64,000 nt of DNA from positions 4,526,001-4,590,000 of the forward strand of contig JAWQUS010000030.1 of assembly GCA_036365455.1 (NCBI GenBank). Direction: 5' to 3'. Below are positions 1 through 9,970 of the stretch, piece after piece (position 1 is the first letter of the stretch; every line of letters starts with the position of its first letter). The DNA is from Macrosoma leucophasiata (lineage: Eukaryota; Arthropoda; Insecta; Lepidoptera; Hedylidae). The notes below the pieces were generated by a model, which saw nothing but the letters and a program-made list of their open reading frames with translations, ran no database searches and was not told the DNA's origin. A program made the translations under genes and the position numbers.

Positions 1-118
1 ATGTTGTTTTGGTATATGTACCGTGTATACATACATATGCATTTAATAAAAAGCGGTTATTTTAATATTACAAACAGACACTCCAATTTATTTATTTGTA
101 AAGATGTATAGATGTCAC
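1..118 (-). mobile_element. Helitron-like non-autonomous element, remnant cut by window edge
   Basis: This block matches, on the minus strand, the 5' portion of the element seen complete at 14067-14424 and 40334-40925 (shared segments: the 'accgtgtatacatacata' stretch, 'aaaaagcggttat', 'acagacactccaattt'). Its 3' end would lie outside the window. Confidence 0.55.
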
Positions 119-399
119 AAGACTCGTTGATGGTACGTCGAGAAAGTTAGATTTGAAAGTTCTCCACTTTTTTATTCAACGTCGAGCACCTCACAAGTTA
201 ATTATCGATAAGTAACTTTATTGCCTCTTCGTAACCAATAGCTTGGCGAAGTTTTGCAATTAAACTTTACTTGGGACAGTAACGGTGACTAGAAAATATT
301 TACGACTGGTTTCTCGAATGTTTGTCAAATCACGTAATAAGCATGTTGAACTAACATTGGTATTCCCCGAGGGTTTCCGCCTAGTCGAACGACCCTAGA
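119..399. other. no recognised feature
   Basis: AT-rich sequence with no open frame or repeat that I can place. Confidence 0.5.
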
Positions 400-620
400 C
401 GACCCGGTTAGTCCAGCGGTGTGAGACGACCGTTTGATTCGAAGGGTCGCGGGTTCGATCCCCGCACCGGGACAAATATTTGTATGACCTACAGATATTT
501 GTTTCGGGTCTGGGTGTTTGTGTATGTGTCGTGTGTGTACAACGGCACCCACGACACAGGTTTATACCTAGTGTGAGGCTATGAATGAAAGCGTATTTTA
601 TTTAAAAAAATAATAATAAT
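400..620 (+). mobile_element. tRNA-derived SINE (family T)
   Basis: The head folds like a tRNA. A short acceptor arm (cccggt near 403 with accggg near 465) encloses a T-arm with B box GGTTCGATCCC at 452-462 and an A-box-like block around 409-420. A tRNA-unrelated body follows and ends in an A/TAA-rich tail near 600-620. Partial minus-strand copies lie at 4066-4243 and 16187-16285. It should be transcribed by RNA polymerase III from the internal boxes and moved by a partner LINE. The source tRNA was not determined. Confidence 0.8.
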
Positions 621-2080
621 GTCGTGGCTTAGTAACCCAGGAAGAGAGCGGCGATGGCGTGGCTCTGCCCGCCACGTGCTGCTGTGGTGAAGAGACGGCT
701 GGGGAAGAAATGTACGGGTATGCCCTTGGCCCTGCACCTTATCCTTAGTCGCTTAACCGTGGATTAATATATAATGGGGCCGCGGGGGGTGGGGAAGGGG
801 CGGTTAAGAATGGAAAGACACTGCGGTGGACCATATTACGTGGAACCATTGTTTTTGACTTAGTTACACTTCTTTATAATATGATTATTCGTAGGTAGTA
901 TACTCGGTAGAAAATTCAGTAAGAACCGAGCATACCGGATGCGTTCCAAAATTGTGAGAGTCTGATTATCACTCTGAAAGCATTATTAAACCTACTGTAC
1001 TTGGCGAACGTTGAAAACTCTCTGATAATCGACTCACAAGTTGTACGTGTACATTTTGGGAGAAAGCTTTGAAAATGCAATCTAATCAAACCATCGTTTG
1101 GTTTTTAGGGTTCCGTAAATAAATGGCATACAACGAAATCCTTAAAGATTCGTCACGTAATTTTATGTCAGTCTTTCCGTCTGTCCTTATGTCTCAGTCA
1201 CTTAACTTAGAAATTATTCGAACTCCCTACTTGATACTTGGTAGGTTAAGGTTAAGAAGCTTGGTAGAGCGAATGCGAGAAACATTCCAACTCGCACAAA
1301 ATGTGTATTTAAGAATAACCAAGTAGGAGGAACCGAAGAAAAGATCGGTTGGTGTTTAAATAATCATTTTAGTTTCATATACGCGAGATGAATCCGAAAA
1401 CTAGTTTTACTTCAATGAGCGTAGCTAGCTAAAAACCTAAGAATATACTAAGTAGGAGGAAGTTGAGATCCTGAATGTATTTTCCCAGTCGCGTACAGTT
1501 TTTGTATTGGTAGGTACATTATACCTACAAACTGCTGAATCATTCTGGTTTAGTACAATAACATTAAAGAGAGCGGGAAAATTTACATGCTTGGCAGGAA
1601 ATTCAGTTCTGGTAAATTTCGAAAGCCATCTTCTAGCTTTCAAATACGTGATGTCTTGCAAATCGTTTTTTGAGCAAATAATGCCTTTGAAAAGCTTAAA
1701 ATTACTTATAATGCGTTTCCACTCCATCATCCTTATTAACTAAGTTACCTTTATCATTTTTGGACATCATTAAAATATATACTTAATATTCTAGAAGTTG
1801 TCGCAAAAAATAGTGTGCGAGAATAGTGCCGTTGATATGGCACTCGCTTATTTTTTTAAATTATTTTACGGCCAAAGCGTAGCCGTACAACATTTATTGT
1901 ATGGCAGAAGACGTGTGCCGAGTCAGCTAGTCAGTAATAAAATCCGAAGAAAAAAAATGTATGCTAGTAAACAAATGTTTGCAGGTGAGTCAAGGTTTAT
2001 ACATTGTCTGGCTTTCTCATTTACAGCCGCCGAATATGAACCGAACAGTAATATTGTCAATAGACGCGACCATAGAACAA
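621..2080. other. no gene recognised; one short repeat fragment
   Basis: A fragment near 1105-1200 (gggttccgtaaataaat, then a 'gtctgtcc' run) resembles the dispersed repeat seen better at 36205-36420. Open frames of 60-150 codons here overlap on both strands and show no recognisable domain. Confidence 0.45.
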
Positions 2081-2082
2081 CA

Positions 2083-2402
2083 TGGGCCACCGGCCGCGGC
2101 GGACCGGAGGGGAGTAGTCATATGCAGGCTTTCACCTCTGTCAAAGTACAAGGCCAAATGGTCCTACGCCTGTCGCACAGTACAAATATTTGTACTGTGC
2201 CTGTCGCCCAGATGTTTAAATGTGCGCGTGATATTGTTTATGTATTTTGTTAAAGTCAAGGTGTGAGTTTCGTAGTAATAGACGATTTTTGTAGTGTGGG
2301 CGTGTATCACACGTAATTCCCCTCGCATAAAAAGACAGACTGTTTTGTATCGGTAATAAGCACTATGGCTACTCCCCTCCGGTCCGCCGCGACCTGTGGG
2401 CC
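2083..2402. mobile_element. MITE with GC-rich terminal inverted repeats
   Basis: The left end (ggccgcggcggaccggaggg around 2092-2111, running on to 2121) is the near-perfect inverse of the right end (around 2364-2392). The interior has no transposase. A related copy at 54430-54645 shares the interior and the right end. The interior of this copy carries a 26-bp perfect palindrome at 2175-2200 that the other copy lacks. Confidence 0.7.
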
Positions 2403-2504
2403 GTGATGCTTTAAGGACACGACTATTTTAAATAGATCTTCAAGCATAGTTCCTGACATAACATTTAAGTTTACAATAAAAGAGTCTTACCTACCGTACC
2501 TTTT

Positions 2505-2645
2505 CTCGCATTGTCCCACTTAAATTTATGTAGAAAATCCGTCCAAGGGTATATCTTTACATTGCACAACGCACAATCCAAATCGGGTCACTGAATTCTG
2601 GTGTGCAGGTGTGTAGAATACGATAAGACAGCGAATAAAAGCCAA
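2505..2645 (+). repeat. unclassified dispersed repeat U, copy 1
   Basis: It shares 'ccaaatcgg', 'gtgcaggtgtgtagaa' and 'acgataagacag' with 4970-5105, and more distantly with 4365-4490. The three copies lie within 3 kb of each other. The origin is unknown; a decayed coding element is possible. Confidence 0.55.
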
Positions 2646-2724
2646 GAGAAACTCTTTTATAAAAGTAATACATTTGGTACCGATTTTTCTGTAAGTATGT
2701 TTAATCCATTGACATGGCTAAATA

Positions 2725-3509
2725 GGTTGGGGAAAAAGTTTCTTCGCATTTTTTAAGATAATTCAAAACATTTTTAATACAGTTTATTTAAATTTAACTA
2801 AAGTAGGTATGTACCATTTTGTTCGATAACCTTTTGCCATCTTGTAGGTAGGGACATGATCCCATTGCTATAAAAATTTTGGGACTTCTCATCAAAATAC
2901 CGCGACAAGTGGATTTGGCAGTCCTCTCGTGATGTTAACCTAACATTGCATAAAGAATTCTGAAGAGACCGAAACAGGTGGAAATCTGAAGGTGCAAGGT
3001 CAGGACTATACGGCGGATGCATTAACACCTCCCAGCCAAACTCTCTTAATTTTTGCTGAGTGGCTATAGATGTGTGAGGTCTAGCGTTATCATGATGAAA
3101 CACCACACTCCTTCTGTTGATCAATTCCGGCCGCTTTCTCTCAACTTCTTGCTCTAATCTCATCAGTTGTTCGCAGAGTTCAGAATTGATAGTCCTGCCT
3201 GGTGGTAATAGCTCATAATGAATAATGCCCTTCCAATCCCACCACATACACAACATCACCTTATTGCGAGTTAACCCGGGTTTCGCCACAGTCTGTGAAG
3301 CCTGACCGGCCTTTGACCACGACCTTTTTCGCACGTTCTTGTCGTACGTGATCCACTTTTCATCACCAGTTATCAGCTTCTTCAAAAATGATTCATCACC
3401 TTCTTCAGTTATCAGCTATAATTAAAACCAGCCAGATACAAATACTACAGCCAATGAGATTTTATTACAAGTTCATACATACTATAATGCGAAAAGACTT
3501 TTTCCCCAA
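2725..3509 (-). mobile_element. mariner transposon copy 1, internally deleted
   Basis: The element is flanked by TA and begins ggttggggaaaaag at 2725, ending in the inverted ctttttccccaa at 3498-3509. Compared with the 1.28-kb copy at 46581-47858 it has lost roughly 500 bp: the left UTR joins directly to codons near the first catalytic Asp. It cannot make transposase, but both termini survive, so it could in principle be moved by enzyme supplied in trans. Confidence 0.9.
2798..3409 (-). pseudogene. mariner transposase, C-terminal part only
   Basis: This is the catalytic portion of a mariner (Tc1/mariner superfamily, D,D34D) transposase, which performs cut-and-paste transposition at TA sites. 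The frame holds the TGDEKW block with the first Asp, the HHDNARPHT block with the second, and the SPDLAPSD block with the third; the second and third Asp are 34 residues apart, as expected for mariner. The N-terminal helix-turn-helix half that binds the inverted repeats is deleted. The C terminus matches the two other mariner copies in the window almost residue for residue. The copy also lacks a Tyr codon present in the others (Ser-Glu-Leu-Cys where they read Ser-Glu-Leu-Tyr-Cys). The family looks like the cecropia/mellifera mariner group, which also includes the transposase part of human SETMAR; that placement comes from memory. Confidence 0.9.
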
Positions 3510-3647
3510 TAAAGAATGTTCTGATTGGAAAATATTAAGTTGAATAATTTCTGTTTTCTTTATATAACAAGCAAATAGTTTACATAAGTAATACTGTAGC
3601 CTACAAACATATACATACACATTTAACATATACATATGTATTAATGT

Positions 3648-3827
3648 AGATGTGTTGCTACTCCTGAAGCCTTAGGTATTTTGTCTCTGTGCCGAAAATT
3701 ATAGGGCCACCATCTGACCGGAACACAATAGTGCTGAACACTACCATTTAGCGGCTGGTAGATTTGGTAATGCGGTGGTGCCTGCGCCCGCGAGCCCAGT
3801 CACTGGAACTCTACCACCAGTGATTGC
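3648..3827 (-). mobile_element. SINE-like family A, 5'-end fragment
   Basis: On the minus strand it runs from the family head (actggtggtagag... near 3827) to about two thirds of the consensus. The A-rich tail is missing. Confidence 0.75.
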
Positions 3828-4065
3828 TTGCTTGGAAATCAGGTATAGATGTAAAAGGCATATAAATACGGGCTGACACATTAAATAAAATAGTACTCTG
3901 AAGTTTGATGCCTCGAGCTCTGCTCTGAAACTAGAGTCTATTATTAAAATGTAATCTACGGGTGAAGATGAATATGAAATTTGATTAAAAACTGGATTAA
4001 CATAATGGATCATCATATTTGATTCATTTTCGGATTAACATAATGCATCATATTTGATACATTAT

Positions 4066-4243
4066 GTTAAACACACTAGGTATAAATAAACCTGTGTCGT
4101 GGGTGTCGTTATATGCACACAATACTCACACAAACATGCAGACCCGAAACAAATATCCATATCAAGATTTGTCCAGGTGCGGGGATCGAATCCTTCGAAT
4201 CAGATGGTCGTCTCAAACCACTGGAATTACCGGGTCGTCAGAC
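4066..4243 (-). mobile_element. tRNA-derived SINE (family T), partial
   Basis: The minus-strand counterpart of 400-620: it shares the 'acactaggtataaa...cctgtgtcgtgggtg' tail region and a degenerate B box near 4180 (ggggatcgaatcc on the plus strand). It is diverged and truncated at the tRNA end. Confidence 0.7.
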
Positions 4244-4364
4244 TAAATGTATTGTTTGTATTACCTATGCCGCATTTCTGAGCAAAATTGGATTCTGAAC
4301 TACTTTTCATTATTTCTACCACAAGTTTCACGAGTCCTTCTTTCCTGTTTCTTCATCTTAGTGG

Positions 4365-4490
4365 CTACCTTTTTTAACTTGTTCTACTTGAATTTATCTG
4401 GACGCGGATTTATGTTTGCATCGCAGAACCCAAATCGGGTCATTAAATTTATTTGTGCTGGTGTGTGAAAAACAATATGATAATCAATGA
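4365..4490 (+). repeat. unclassified dispersed repeat U, copy 2
   Basis: It shares 'gcagaacccaaatcgg' and the following 'ttgtgctggtgtgt' region with 4970-5105 and 2505-2645. Confidence 0.5.
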
Positions 4491-4543
4491 AATGCTAACT
4501 CATTCTAAGCTTCTGCACAGGGACTCTTAGTCTCCTGTGCAGA

Positions 4544-4798
4544 AGTTCGAGGGCGTAGGCACCATCGGATTACCTAACCTTTCTGCCACCAAATGGTAGT
4601 GTTCTGCACTATCGTGTTCCGGTTAAATGGTAATGTATGGCCCCGTATCACAGAGACATGTCACCTTAGGTCTCAGGAGTGGTAACGCGTCTGCATTTTG
4701 ACATCTGATTTTTGTGTAGATGTCTATAGGCTTCCGTCATCACTTAACATCAATGTGAGCTGCATGATTGTCTGCCACCTCCCTAACATTAAAAAAAA
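4544..4798 (+). mobile_element. SINE-like family A copy
   Basis: It starts within the family head (gagggcgtaggcaccatc) and runs to the end (ctgccacctccctaacattaaaaaaaa). It is diverged but nearly full length. Confidence 0.75.
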
Positions 4799-4969
4799 AC
4801 TCATTATCCACTAGTAGCGGTATTGAGACGCGTGAAAAAATCATGATGATAAGAAAGAAAGAAAACTATCATATATTTGTAAACTTAACAATTTTACGAG
4901 TAATAATCGATCTGCTTATGAAATATACTTGAAAAACGGCACCCTACTGAAACGGAACATTTGCCCGGA

Positions 4970-5105
4970 CTTTTTTAACCTACTTCTTCTTGGAATTTAT
5001 CCGGAAAATCCGTACGAGGGTTTATCTTTATATTGCAGAACCCAAATCGGCTGACTGAATTGATTTGTGCAGGTGTGTAGAAAACGATAAGACAGTGAAA
5101 AAAGA
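4970..5105 (+). repeat. unclassified dispersed repeat U, copy 3
   Basis: See 2505-2645; this is the best-preserved partner of that copy. Confidence 0.55.
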
Positions 5106-5129
5106 GGTTTTCTTTTATAAATATATACC

Positions 5130-5291
5130 TGACATATACTTCATCAAGCGCAGCGTGGGCCGTCCACTTGCAAGATGGACCGACGACCAAGTCAAGGCTA
5201 CAGGTACCCGCTGGATGCTCGTAGCTTCCGATCGGTCGGCATGGAGGTCATTGGGGGAGGCCTATGTTCAGCAGTGGACGTCCCATGGCTG
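5130..5291 (+). pseudogene. RTE-type LINE, extreme C-terminal reverse-transcriptase fragment
   Basis: The plus-strand translation contains RSVGRP-ARWTDD-VK-G-RW-DRS-W-SLGEAYVQQW. The same block closes the RTE protein at 23884-24434, although this copy is diverged and short. It is a dead-on-arrival retroposed tail with no catalytic residues. Confidence 0.75.
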
Positions 5292-5431
5292 ATATGATGA
5301 TATATTTCATTAATTGAAATTAAATTTCGTTTGTATGGTTACCCACTGATAAATATTAAACTGAACACCAACTCATAGCTGTGTATAGGAGATTATAAAA
5401 ATACAAGTATTCCTTTATGGCCCCTATTAAA

Positions 5432-5490
5432 AAAGGTAACCGGCGAATCGTGGGTGTTTGCATGTATGTTGAATGAATGATACATTTTTA
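5432..5490 (+). mobile_element. tRNA-derived SINE (family B), tail fragment
   Basis: The segment ggtaaccggcgaatcgtggg onward matches the 3' half of the family B SINE at 57100-57396. Confidence 0.6.
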
Positions 5491-5819
5491 ATTAGTAGTC
5501 CTTGAATTTTATACAAATACTATGAGACTTGAGAGTCACTTATGCCAACAGAGACCAAAAATATACTTATAATATACTTATAATATATTTATAATAATAT
5601 ACTCATGTCCATTCTTTCTTGCTTAGGTACTACTAAAATATTTTTATTGAAAAATATTACATTGAATACATACTGATTTCTCAAAAATAAAAGTTAAGAG
5701 AAAATACTTCTTGAATCTTCTTTCTATCACATTCTACGACTCTGTTCGTTCTCTGGATTTTTACACCTCTGCCGCTGATATCTGTGCAATGTATAAGAGG
5801 AAAATGTGTAAAAATTGAT

Positions 5820-6835
5820 TAAGAGTCCTTAAAGCTTTCATAAATCAGCAGGACCTGACAACATACCAGCTGTCTTTATTAAGATGTGCAAACAGTCGTG
5901 TCTGTTATCTTTACTTTATAGCCGTTCACTCGCAGAAGGCCTTGTCCCCAGTATTTTGAAGAGTTTTATTACTCCAATACATAAGAACAGGGACAGAGGA
6001 ATTAAATTATAGACCCATATCAAACTGTGCGTGTTTAATTAGAAAAAATAGTTTACTCGCAATTTTATCCTGTATTCAAGCACAGCCTGTCAACTGATCG
6101 ACACGGATTTTTTTGAGGTGTGAATTTAATACATCGACCCCCTTATTCATAAACGTATTTTAGCTAAAGTGTTGCTAATCTCTCCTTTGTCTTTTTCTAT
6201 CCTGAACATTTGACAATGCAACAGACAAAGACAAAGCATTCTATAGCTAAAACGTATCTAATGTACGTTTATGAATAAGGGGGCGAATCTTTTTCTTTCT
6301 ACTGAATACGTGACGTGACACGGCACATATCCGAGCCGTCACAAGTTGACATAGTTTATATCGATATTCCAAGTGCTTTGACCGAATAGATCATTTAATC
6401 CTACTGGCAAAGCTTCAGCGTATTAATATAAGGGAAGACTTGTATAGATGGTTTTCGTCTTACATTCAAAATAGATACTGCAGTTTTAGAAGGCTTCTCT
6501 TCGTTACCCATTAAAATCAATTCTGGTGTTACCCAAGGCGTTATTGAGCCCATTGCTTTTTGCTTTTAAGTTTATAAACGACATTTCTTCAATCTTTTTG
6601 TACTCCAACATTTTTATGAGCAGAGATCATTTATAATCTTTTGATAAGAAAATTCTACATCAAATATTATATACATTTCACGAATTGTAAAAAAGGAATA
6701 TCGTTCCTTTGGATTCGTATTAAGAATGTCGTCTAAATTAAACAATATTAAAACATTTAAAATACATAACTGTATGGACAAATATGTTGTATGTACTGTA
6801 TTCTCCTGAAGTATTGACATTAGTGGAAGCATGGT
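5820..6835 (+). pseudogene. ancient LINE reverse-transcriptase relic, split by a MITE
   Basis: Plus-strand translation around 5835-6010 gives a recognisable RT stretch (GPDNIPAVFIKMC, then LYSRSLAEGLVPSILKSFITPIHK). After the MITE at 6138-6283 the RT resumes (KCFDRIDHLILLAKLQ, then a degenerate 'gvtQG..LSPLLFa' region near 6520-6570). There are many stops and frameshifts. It resembles Jockey/I-type LINEs, but the clade is uncertain. Sequence from 6620 to 6835 is too decayed to assign. Confidence 0.65.
6138..6283. mobile_element. MITE with CCCCCTTATTCATAAACGT inverted repeats
   Basis: The termini are cccccttattcataaacgta at the left and the inverse at the right, and the element is flanked by CGA at 6135-6137 and 6284-6286. 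No coding capacity. A second, inverted copy is at 51920-52061. The 3-bp duplication would fit a PIF/Harbinger-like mobiliser, but CGA is not the usual TWA, so the superfamily is left open. Confidence 0.8.
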
Positions 6836-6840
6836 TACGA

Positions 6841-7134
6841 CATTTTTTTTTTTTTAATTTTATTTAATTGGTAAATAAGCATGCAGTTCACATTGATGTT
6901 AAGTGATGACTGCAGCCTCTAGACACCCACACAAAGACCAAGGTCGAAATGCAGATGCGTTACCACTCCTGAGACCTAAGGTGTTATGCCTCTGTGCCGG
7001 AAATTACAGCGCCGTACATTACCACCTGACCGGAACACGATAGTGCTGAACACTACCATTTAGCGGCAAGTATATTAAGCAATGCGGTGGTGCCTACGCC
7101 CGCGAGCTCCATCAGTAGAGCTCTACCACCAGTA
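6841..7134 (-). mobile_element. SINE-like family A, full-length copy
   Basis: It reads on the minus strand from the head (actggtggtagagctc at 7134) to the A-rich tail, seen as a poly-T run near 6843-6855. Confidence 0.85.
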
Positions 7135-7477
7135 AAATTTATACCATATATTACTATGTCTGTTTGTATATATCACACGATTCGAAGCAGAACAAAAGGT
7201 TTCTAAATTACTTACAATACCGAGCCCATATTTACTTACCAGATTACGACGCTAGATGTAGAAAATTCATGACCTCTCTCTACATAAAAAAGAGAAATAG
7301 CTGACTTGTCTTTTCTGTTAAACATATTTATGTAATGGTGTTGCAGATTTCCCAGAAATATAGGAACAAATTGGGTTGTGTGCGAGCAAACTTGCATTGA
7401 AAAAACCAAACATTCTTTGTGTGACTCTAATTAGGACTAACTATACGCAAAACTTACCGAAGCTTACGAACTTAACG
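7135..7477. other. no recognised feature
   Basis: No repeat or credible open frame was seen. Confidence 0.4.
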
Positions 7478-7832
7478 AAGCGCGCATGGCCCAGCGGCTG
7501 GTGTAGATCGTAAACGATCTACTCGGTTAAGCACTACGGGCGCGGTCGGGTAGTATGATGGGTGACCCCTAGTGGCAAATTAAATGCGCGTTTCCGTGCT
7601 TCGGAGGGCATGTTAAGCCGTCGGTCCCGGTTGCTATCGATGGATAGCAGTCGTTAAACCTTGTCGGAGGCCTAATGGGCGGTTTGAAAATATCCGACAG
7701 CGGGTTGACCACTAACCCACCCACCTCCACCAATCCGCATTGGAGCAGCGTGGTGGATTAAGCTCCAGGCCTCCCCCAAAAAAGCGGAGAGACTCGTGCC
7801 CAGCAGTGGGACGTATAATGGGTTGCCATTTT
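7478..7832 (+). mobile_element. 5S-rRNA-derived SINE (SINE3-like, family S), full length
   Basis: The block at about 7525-7567 (ggttaagca..., cgggcgcggtc, agtatgatgggtgacc) aligns with the internal promoter region of insect 5S rRNA (A box, intermediate element, C box). The 3' part (attggagcagcgtggtgga... to gcccagcagtgggacgta) is a tail shared by many lepidopteran retroposons and is presumably the recognition end for a partner LINE. Other copies or pieces: 44692-44735, 48606-48650, 56713-56817, 59263-59586 and 62222-62580. Transcription by RNA polymerase III is inferred. Confidence 0.75.
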
Positions 7833-7911
7833 TATTATTATTCCACTTATATGTTTTTTTACTGATTAAATATTTTTTACATATATAAGTATAAAAATAA
7901 ACAAATATATA

Positions 7912-8262
7912 TAAAAAATTAAAAAATAGTGTGCCGCCGACAGCGGGAGCAAGGTCCAAGCTGCCGATGGTTAGGGACACAGAGACAGGAACCTCCTCAC
8001 TATGCGTGCCGTGCCGAGGAGTACTGCTTTCTGTATCAAACCCTTGATCCATCCACCTAGCGAGAGCCTCTTGAGATGTTGGTCGAGGCTCTTCGCTATT
8101 AGCCCATTCACTGATACGACTATCGGCACAATGATGGCCGAATCCACATCCCACATGGCGACAACCTCGTGAGCCAGATCAAGATATTTAATTTCCTTGT
8201 GTATTTCGGCCTTCACGAGATTCTCATCATGCGGGACGGTGATGTCGATCATCATTACGCGG
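7912..8262 (-). pseudogene. LINE polyprotein C-terminal fragment
   Basis: On the minus strand the reading runs MIDITVPHDENL, EIHKEIKYLDLA, MWDVDSAIIVPIVVS, then QKAVLLGTARIVRRFL and a stop near 7970. This pattern closes the polyprotein of a widespread group of arthropod non-LTR retrotransposons; the clade was not determined. About 90 codons are open without a stop. The open frame fuses artificially into an (ATT)n run and an antisense SINE upstream (8266-8441), so the apparent 156-residue product is not a gene. Confidence 0.6.
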
Positions 8263-8284
8263 CGCTTATTATTATTATTATTAT
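8262..8284. repeat. (ATT)n microsatellite
   Basis: A run of att triplets sits at the junction between the LINE fragment and the SINE. Confidence 0.85.
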
Positions 8285-8309
8285 ATACGCAAAACTTATT
8301 TATTTTACT

Positions 8310-8557
8310 AGCCCCTAGCTTATTGAATACCCTAAAGAGCCCATCTGCGGAAGAACCAGATGCTTCTATTGCGATTTTTCCATTTTCTGGAAATTTCTCC
8401 GTACTTCGAAGTTTGGTGATGTCAACGGGCTCGCCCGCCACTTGTTACATGGACCAAAACGTAACCGGCGAACCGGTGGGTGTCTGCATGTATGCTTGAA
8501 TGCGTGCATTTACCTCTGCCTACCCCTTCGGGGATAACAGGCGAGAATTTACGTTTT
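8310..8557 (+). mobile_element. tRNA-derived SINE (family B), 5' part missing
   Basis: The segments ccattttctggaaatttc, ccaaaacgtaaccggcgaa and taccccttcggggataacag match the body and tail of the copy at 57100-57396. The tRNA head is replaced by unrelated sequence. Confidence 0.75.
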
Positions 8558-8830
8558 TTTAATTATGTCATCTTAATTGCCATCCTTTCAGAAGTTGGAA
8601 CTTTGCCATTAGTCTAGGAATAGGTCATTTCTTATCAGCAGGCAGTGCAGAGTAACCATTTATAGTGCGTTTGTAAATTAATTCGCATATTTATAGCATA
8701 AGCGGCAAACAAGGATACAGTGTACGTTGATGGTAAGTTAAAAGTAGAATATAATAGACAAAAAAAAATCTTTTATTAAAAAACTACCGATTGCATAACC
8801 AAGTAAACGCAACACTTTTCATTCATATTC
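8558..8830. other. no recognised feature
   Basis: No repeat or credible open frame was seen. Confidence 0.4.
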
Positions 8831-9240
8831 ACTTCAGCCGTAAAACGTCCAATGCTGGACCAAAGCCTCCCAATTAGAAGGAGTATGCCATAATCGCCAC
8901 TAGGGTTGCCAGGTCACTTAAAATTATAGGCGGACAGATTAGCAAGTTTGGCCGGATTTTGGGTAAAAAGGCCGACACCCGCTACAGATGATTTCGGCTG
9001 TGCTCAGTGCTCGCTCGTTTGCGAAATGTAAAAAGCGTAACAAAAATCGGCTAGCGTCTATTTTGACCGGACACAGAATCATAAAGCCTAACTATGTCCT
9101 GTTTTATCCGGACGCCTGGCAACCCTAATCTCCACGCTTGGTATGTGGATTGGTGATCGTTTTATCGTAGAACGCTGCTACCCATCTTACATTATTGCAC
9201 TCCATAGGGATGGTTTGACCGCCATTGATGGTTGCATGAA
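8831..9240 (+). repeat. old retroposon-like repeat (family G), interrupted
   Basis: The blocks 'atgctggaccaaagcctcc', 'cataatcgccac', 'gattggtgatcg', 'ctgcccatctt' and 'ggatggtttgaccg' also occur in order at 61925-62120. Here the repeat is split by the MITE at 8901-9127, and the 61925 copy serves as an empty-site comparison. Confidence 0.65.
8901..9127. mobile_element. hAT-type MITE with 8-bp target duplication
   Basis: The inverted termini are TAGGGTTGCCAGG (8901) and CCTGGCAACCCTA (ending 9127). The flanks are atcgccac (8893-8900) and atctccac (9128-9135), an 8-bp duplication with one mismatch. The related repeat at 61925-62120 has this target uninterrupted (cgccacgcttgg). The 8-bp duplication and the terminal motif fit the hAT superfamily. 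No transposase frame is present. Confidence 0.85.
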
Positions 9241-9311
9241 GTATTTGGCCTATTATTCTTTCGAGTGACTTCAGGCGTGAAGTTATACAGGATTTTACAG
9301 TTTTCTCTCTT

Positions 9312-9560
9312 TTTTATCTGTTGAAGGTGGCAAACAAGCATGCAGTTCAAATTGATGTTAAGTGATGACTACCACCTACAGACACCTACACAAAAACCAG
9401 AAGTCAAAATGCAGATGCGTTACCACCCCTGAGACCTTAGTTGTTTTGTCTCTGTGATAGTTATTATGGGCCATACATAGTAATGTATGGCCCATAATAA
9501 CCAAAATAGTAATCTAACTGGAATACGACAGTGCTGAACACGACCATGTGGCGGCAGATA
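9312..9560 (-). mobile_element. SINE-like family A copy with internal palindrome
   Basis: The tail half is well matched. The middle carries a foldback with 19-bp arms (9460-9478 against 9483-9501, cores gggccatacat / atgtatggccc). Confidence 0.7.
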
Positions 9561-9589
9561 GATAGCAGCTATAGCTCTGACAGCTTCCG

Positions 9590-9650
9590 ACCCGGGAATC
9601 GAAACCAGGTCTCCAGCGTAGAAGTAGTGGCCTGCTATCACTATAATACT
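9590..9650 (-). mobile_element. tRNA-derived SINE (family B), head fragment
   Basis: The reverse complement contains gtgatagcaggccactact and a B-box-like ggtttcgattcccggg, as in the head at 57100-57170. Confidence 0.6.
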
Positions 9651-9707
9651 GAGGGAACTTGAGAGTAACATTCTTGTAAAGTAAATCGAAGCACATTCAT
9701 AGTTTTT

Positions 9708-9970
9708 ACGGAGCTCGCGGGCGTAGGCACCATCGCATTACCTAATATACTTGCCGCTAAATTGTAGTGTTCAGCACTATCGTGTTCCGGTGAGGTGGTG
9801 ATGTACGGACCTGTAATTTCCGGCACAGAGGCATAACATCTTAGGCCTCAGGAGTGGTAACGCATCTGCATTTTGACCTTGGTCTTTGTGTGGGTGTCTA
9901 TAGCCTGCAGTTATCACTTAACATCAATGTGAACTGCATGCTTGTTTACCACTTCCATTCACATATAAAA
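9708..9970 (+). mobile_element. SINE-like family A copy
   Basis: It runs from ggagctcgcgggcgtaggca to the A-rich end (ccattcacatataaaaag). Only the first 20 or so bases of the head are missing. Confidence 0.8.

Noticed and set aside
325..552. 75-codon minus-strand open frame
   Set aside because: It is the antisense of a tRNA-derived SINE.
1437..1743. Overlapping open frames of 97 (minus) and 78 (plus) codons
   Set aside because: Neither has a motif or plausible splice context, and both are of a length expected by chance.
7971..8441. 156-codon minus-strand protein as a single gene
   Set aside because: It is a chance fusion of an antisense SINE, an (ATT)n run and a LINE C terminus.
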